From contig JAWZYV010016058.1 of the NCBI GenBank assembly GCA_038373885.1, positions 1,116,001-1,180,000 of the forward strand: a stretch of DNA of 64,000 bases. Reading direction: 5' to 3'. This DNA is from Cheiracanthium punctorium (taxonomy: Eukaryota; Arthropoda; Arachnida; Araneae; Cheiracanthiidae). Below the pieces are notes generated by a model. That model was not told where the DNA came from and did not search any database. It was given only the letters and a program-made list of their open reading frames with translations. A program made the position numbers and the translations under genes. Below are positions 62,372 to 64,000 of this stretch, piece by piece (position 1 is the first letter of the stretch; each line of letters begins with the position of its first letter).

Positions 62372-64000
62372 GTAAGTGTGTTTCAATATTTATGATATTT
62401 TACGGTTTTTAGTTAATTTCTGTAGACACTTACGCACATGATGGCTGTCTGATTGATTTATAAGTAGATGCCCTTACATAATATACAGTATATTACATAC
62501 GCTACATGTCATATGAATTTGTCTTGTACCAGTCATTTAGATTAACCCTTGCGTCAATGCCCGGGTATCCTCATTTTGAATGAAGCATACACAAAATCGC
62601 TTTTAATTCTTGTTATTTATAAGAATTTGAACTAAACATATCATTTTAACCCGTTTTGGTAAAAAAATCGTTGGGTTTATATGCGTTATGCTTTCATATA
62701 TTATTACTCAGTATCAAAGGAACTAAGGTACTCATTATACTCTTTCGTATGTATACCGATTGTAAATGATTATTATGACAAATATAATGAAACATAATAA
62801 TAATAATTATTATTATTTTTATTATTTTGAATTATTCCTTTTTCTTTCATTTATCATCATTATTAATTATTCGAGTCGTGCAGAAAGTTATTACTTGATT
62901 ATAAAATCGTTAAGAAATAATGAAGCAAATGGGGAGTATAAATTTACGATGCGTGTACCGCGATACCTGGTTTATTGAAAATACGGGAAGCGTTTGGTCA
63001 TTGATGCTAGAGTTAAACAAATACATGAGCAGTATATCTCAATTTTAGCATCAGCATTTGCGACAGCATATCAGGGAGCATTTGTCTCATTATTTTATGT
63101 GTTGTACTATCCTCTTTTAGCTTGTTATACGAACTCAAGCGCAGATTTTCCGCCTCAATTAGTGCTTTTTTTATATAAAATCTTTATATACTGGGTCTAC
63201 TGTATACAAGATTATGCCAACATTTTTGTTGCTTTTTAATAGATAATATAATTTGCATTTCATCCACTGCCTTTGTTTGTCGACGTCTCGTGACGATTCG
63301 GTAACAAATACGAACATTAACATAAATTATTCTCGGAAAATTAAGTTAATCGTTATAGTTCCAAATAACTAATTCTCAGGAAATAGCATATACTCATAAA
63401 CAAATCAAAATTGAAAAAAAAAATACGAATGCCTAGGTTGAAAAGTACAGACTTTGTAAGTTTTACTATTAATTAAAAGTTTTCTTCAAAGTGGTAGACA
63501 CGCCATTGCCGGTTTCACGAGTCAAAATATTAAAAAGAGGTTTTTTGAAATGCATACACTATTTTACAACAAATAAAAATTAAAGATAAAATAACTATGA
63601 ACTAGAATCATAATTACCATATACTGTCATCGAAAAAATAAATTAGATTTGATATACATTATAAAACAAACAGAAGCACAATCAAACATCACAAAACATT
63701 TTCTTTTGAAGTTTCCTGATTATATTCTATGAAGGAAATGCATTTTGCCAGCACATGCATGAATTTAAATTGCCAGAAAAGTATATTTTTGCTGCTTATT
63801 GAAAGGGAATGAACCGAGCAGACATTCCAAGACTATAAGACATTGTTTTCGTAGTTTCAAAGAATAAATGTTTTGGTCTTATATAAGACTGTTTGACGTT
63901 ATTTTGATTAATGATCTCTAGTCTCAAGAATTCTTTTGTGGTGTGTAATTATTGTTGAATAACATCCTATTGGTATTCGTATAATAACATGGGAATTGCT
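62372..64000 (+). other. Intron 3' of the Ig exon
   Basis: It begins with a good donor, GTAAGTG, and no further Ig exon is seen before the window end. It contains a piggyBac-like start (TTAACCCTTGCGTC at 62543) and AAT/ATT microsatellite sequence near 62790-62820. Frames at 62766 and 62994 show no family resemblance. Confidence 0.45.

Noticed and set aside
62994..63239. 81-codon + strand frame after the Ig exon
   Set aside because: Hydrophobic and aromatic, but no acceptor or donor fits and no Ig or transmembrane-exon pattern is present.

Overview
This is a eukaryotic, strongly AT-rich and gene-poor window. It has introns with GT/AG borders, many microsatellites, cut-and-paste transposon relics, and no bacterial-type gene density. 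The mix of a Sidestep-type immunoglobulin exon, an arthropod-style SAM-domain gene, Tc1/mariner, piggyBac, hAT and Helitron relics, and short dispersed elements ending in CAGCTAGT points to an arthropod. A spider or other chelicerate is my best guess; that is inference, not shown.

Layout. 1-3.7 kb: a repeat complex in two direct copies (about 1-1016 and 2318-3719) separated by a 242-bp tandem duplication. It contains a 193-bp tandem array and many motifs resembling the CTCF core. 4.0-6.0 kb: a hAT-type MITE with an 8-bp target duplication, a small foldback, and a dispersed element whose second copy lies at 29.5-31.3 kb. 7.6-14.1 kb: the best candidate for a whole local gene, on the + strand. 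A SAM-like exon (to 7855), a second exon (11558-11710) and a terminal exon (13369-13707) look like the SAM-domain protein family widespread in arthropods. Its first intron carries a 321-bp tandem array. 14.4-26.6 kb: a dense graveyard of mobile DNA, including a duplicated block around a microsatellite, a GGAGCG/CGCTCC cluster, a 570-bp foldback, a SINE-like insertion with 13-bp direct repeats, two more hAT elements with 8-bp duplications, a piggyBac transposase fragment, a Tc1 transposase fragment and a perfect 19-bp hairpin.

27-47 kb is mostly AT-rich sequence without recognisable genes, apart from a promoter-like island near 33.4-33.7 kb, a TTAA-flanked element at 38.5 kb and a 57-bp minisatellite at 42.9-43.5 kb. 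At 47.9-48.2 kb there is a Pif1-like helicase relic of Helitron type. It is followed by a palindrome of about 1.15 kb whose arms (about 550 bp) look like two LTRs facing each other, with a piece of tRNA-Ser in the 52-bp loop. 50-60 kb is intergenic or intronic AT-rich sequence with one GC-rich MITE at 54.2 kb and a long TA microsatellite. 60.8-61.9 kb holds a piggyBac-type MITE and an internally deleted mariner. At 62072-62371 lies one clean phase 1-1 exon encoding a single Ig domain, so the right part of the window is probably inside a large cell-adhesion gene on the + strand.

The two host genes show no evident functional link. The most unusual structures are the LTR/tRNA palindrome, the CTCF-like motif repeat and the SAM-gene exon structure, whose splice phases do not match.
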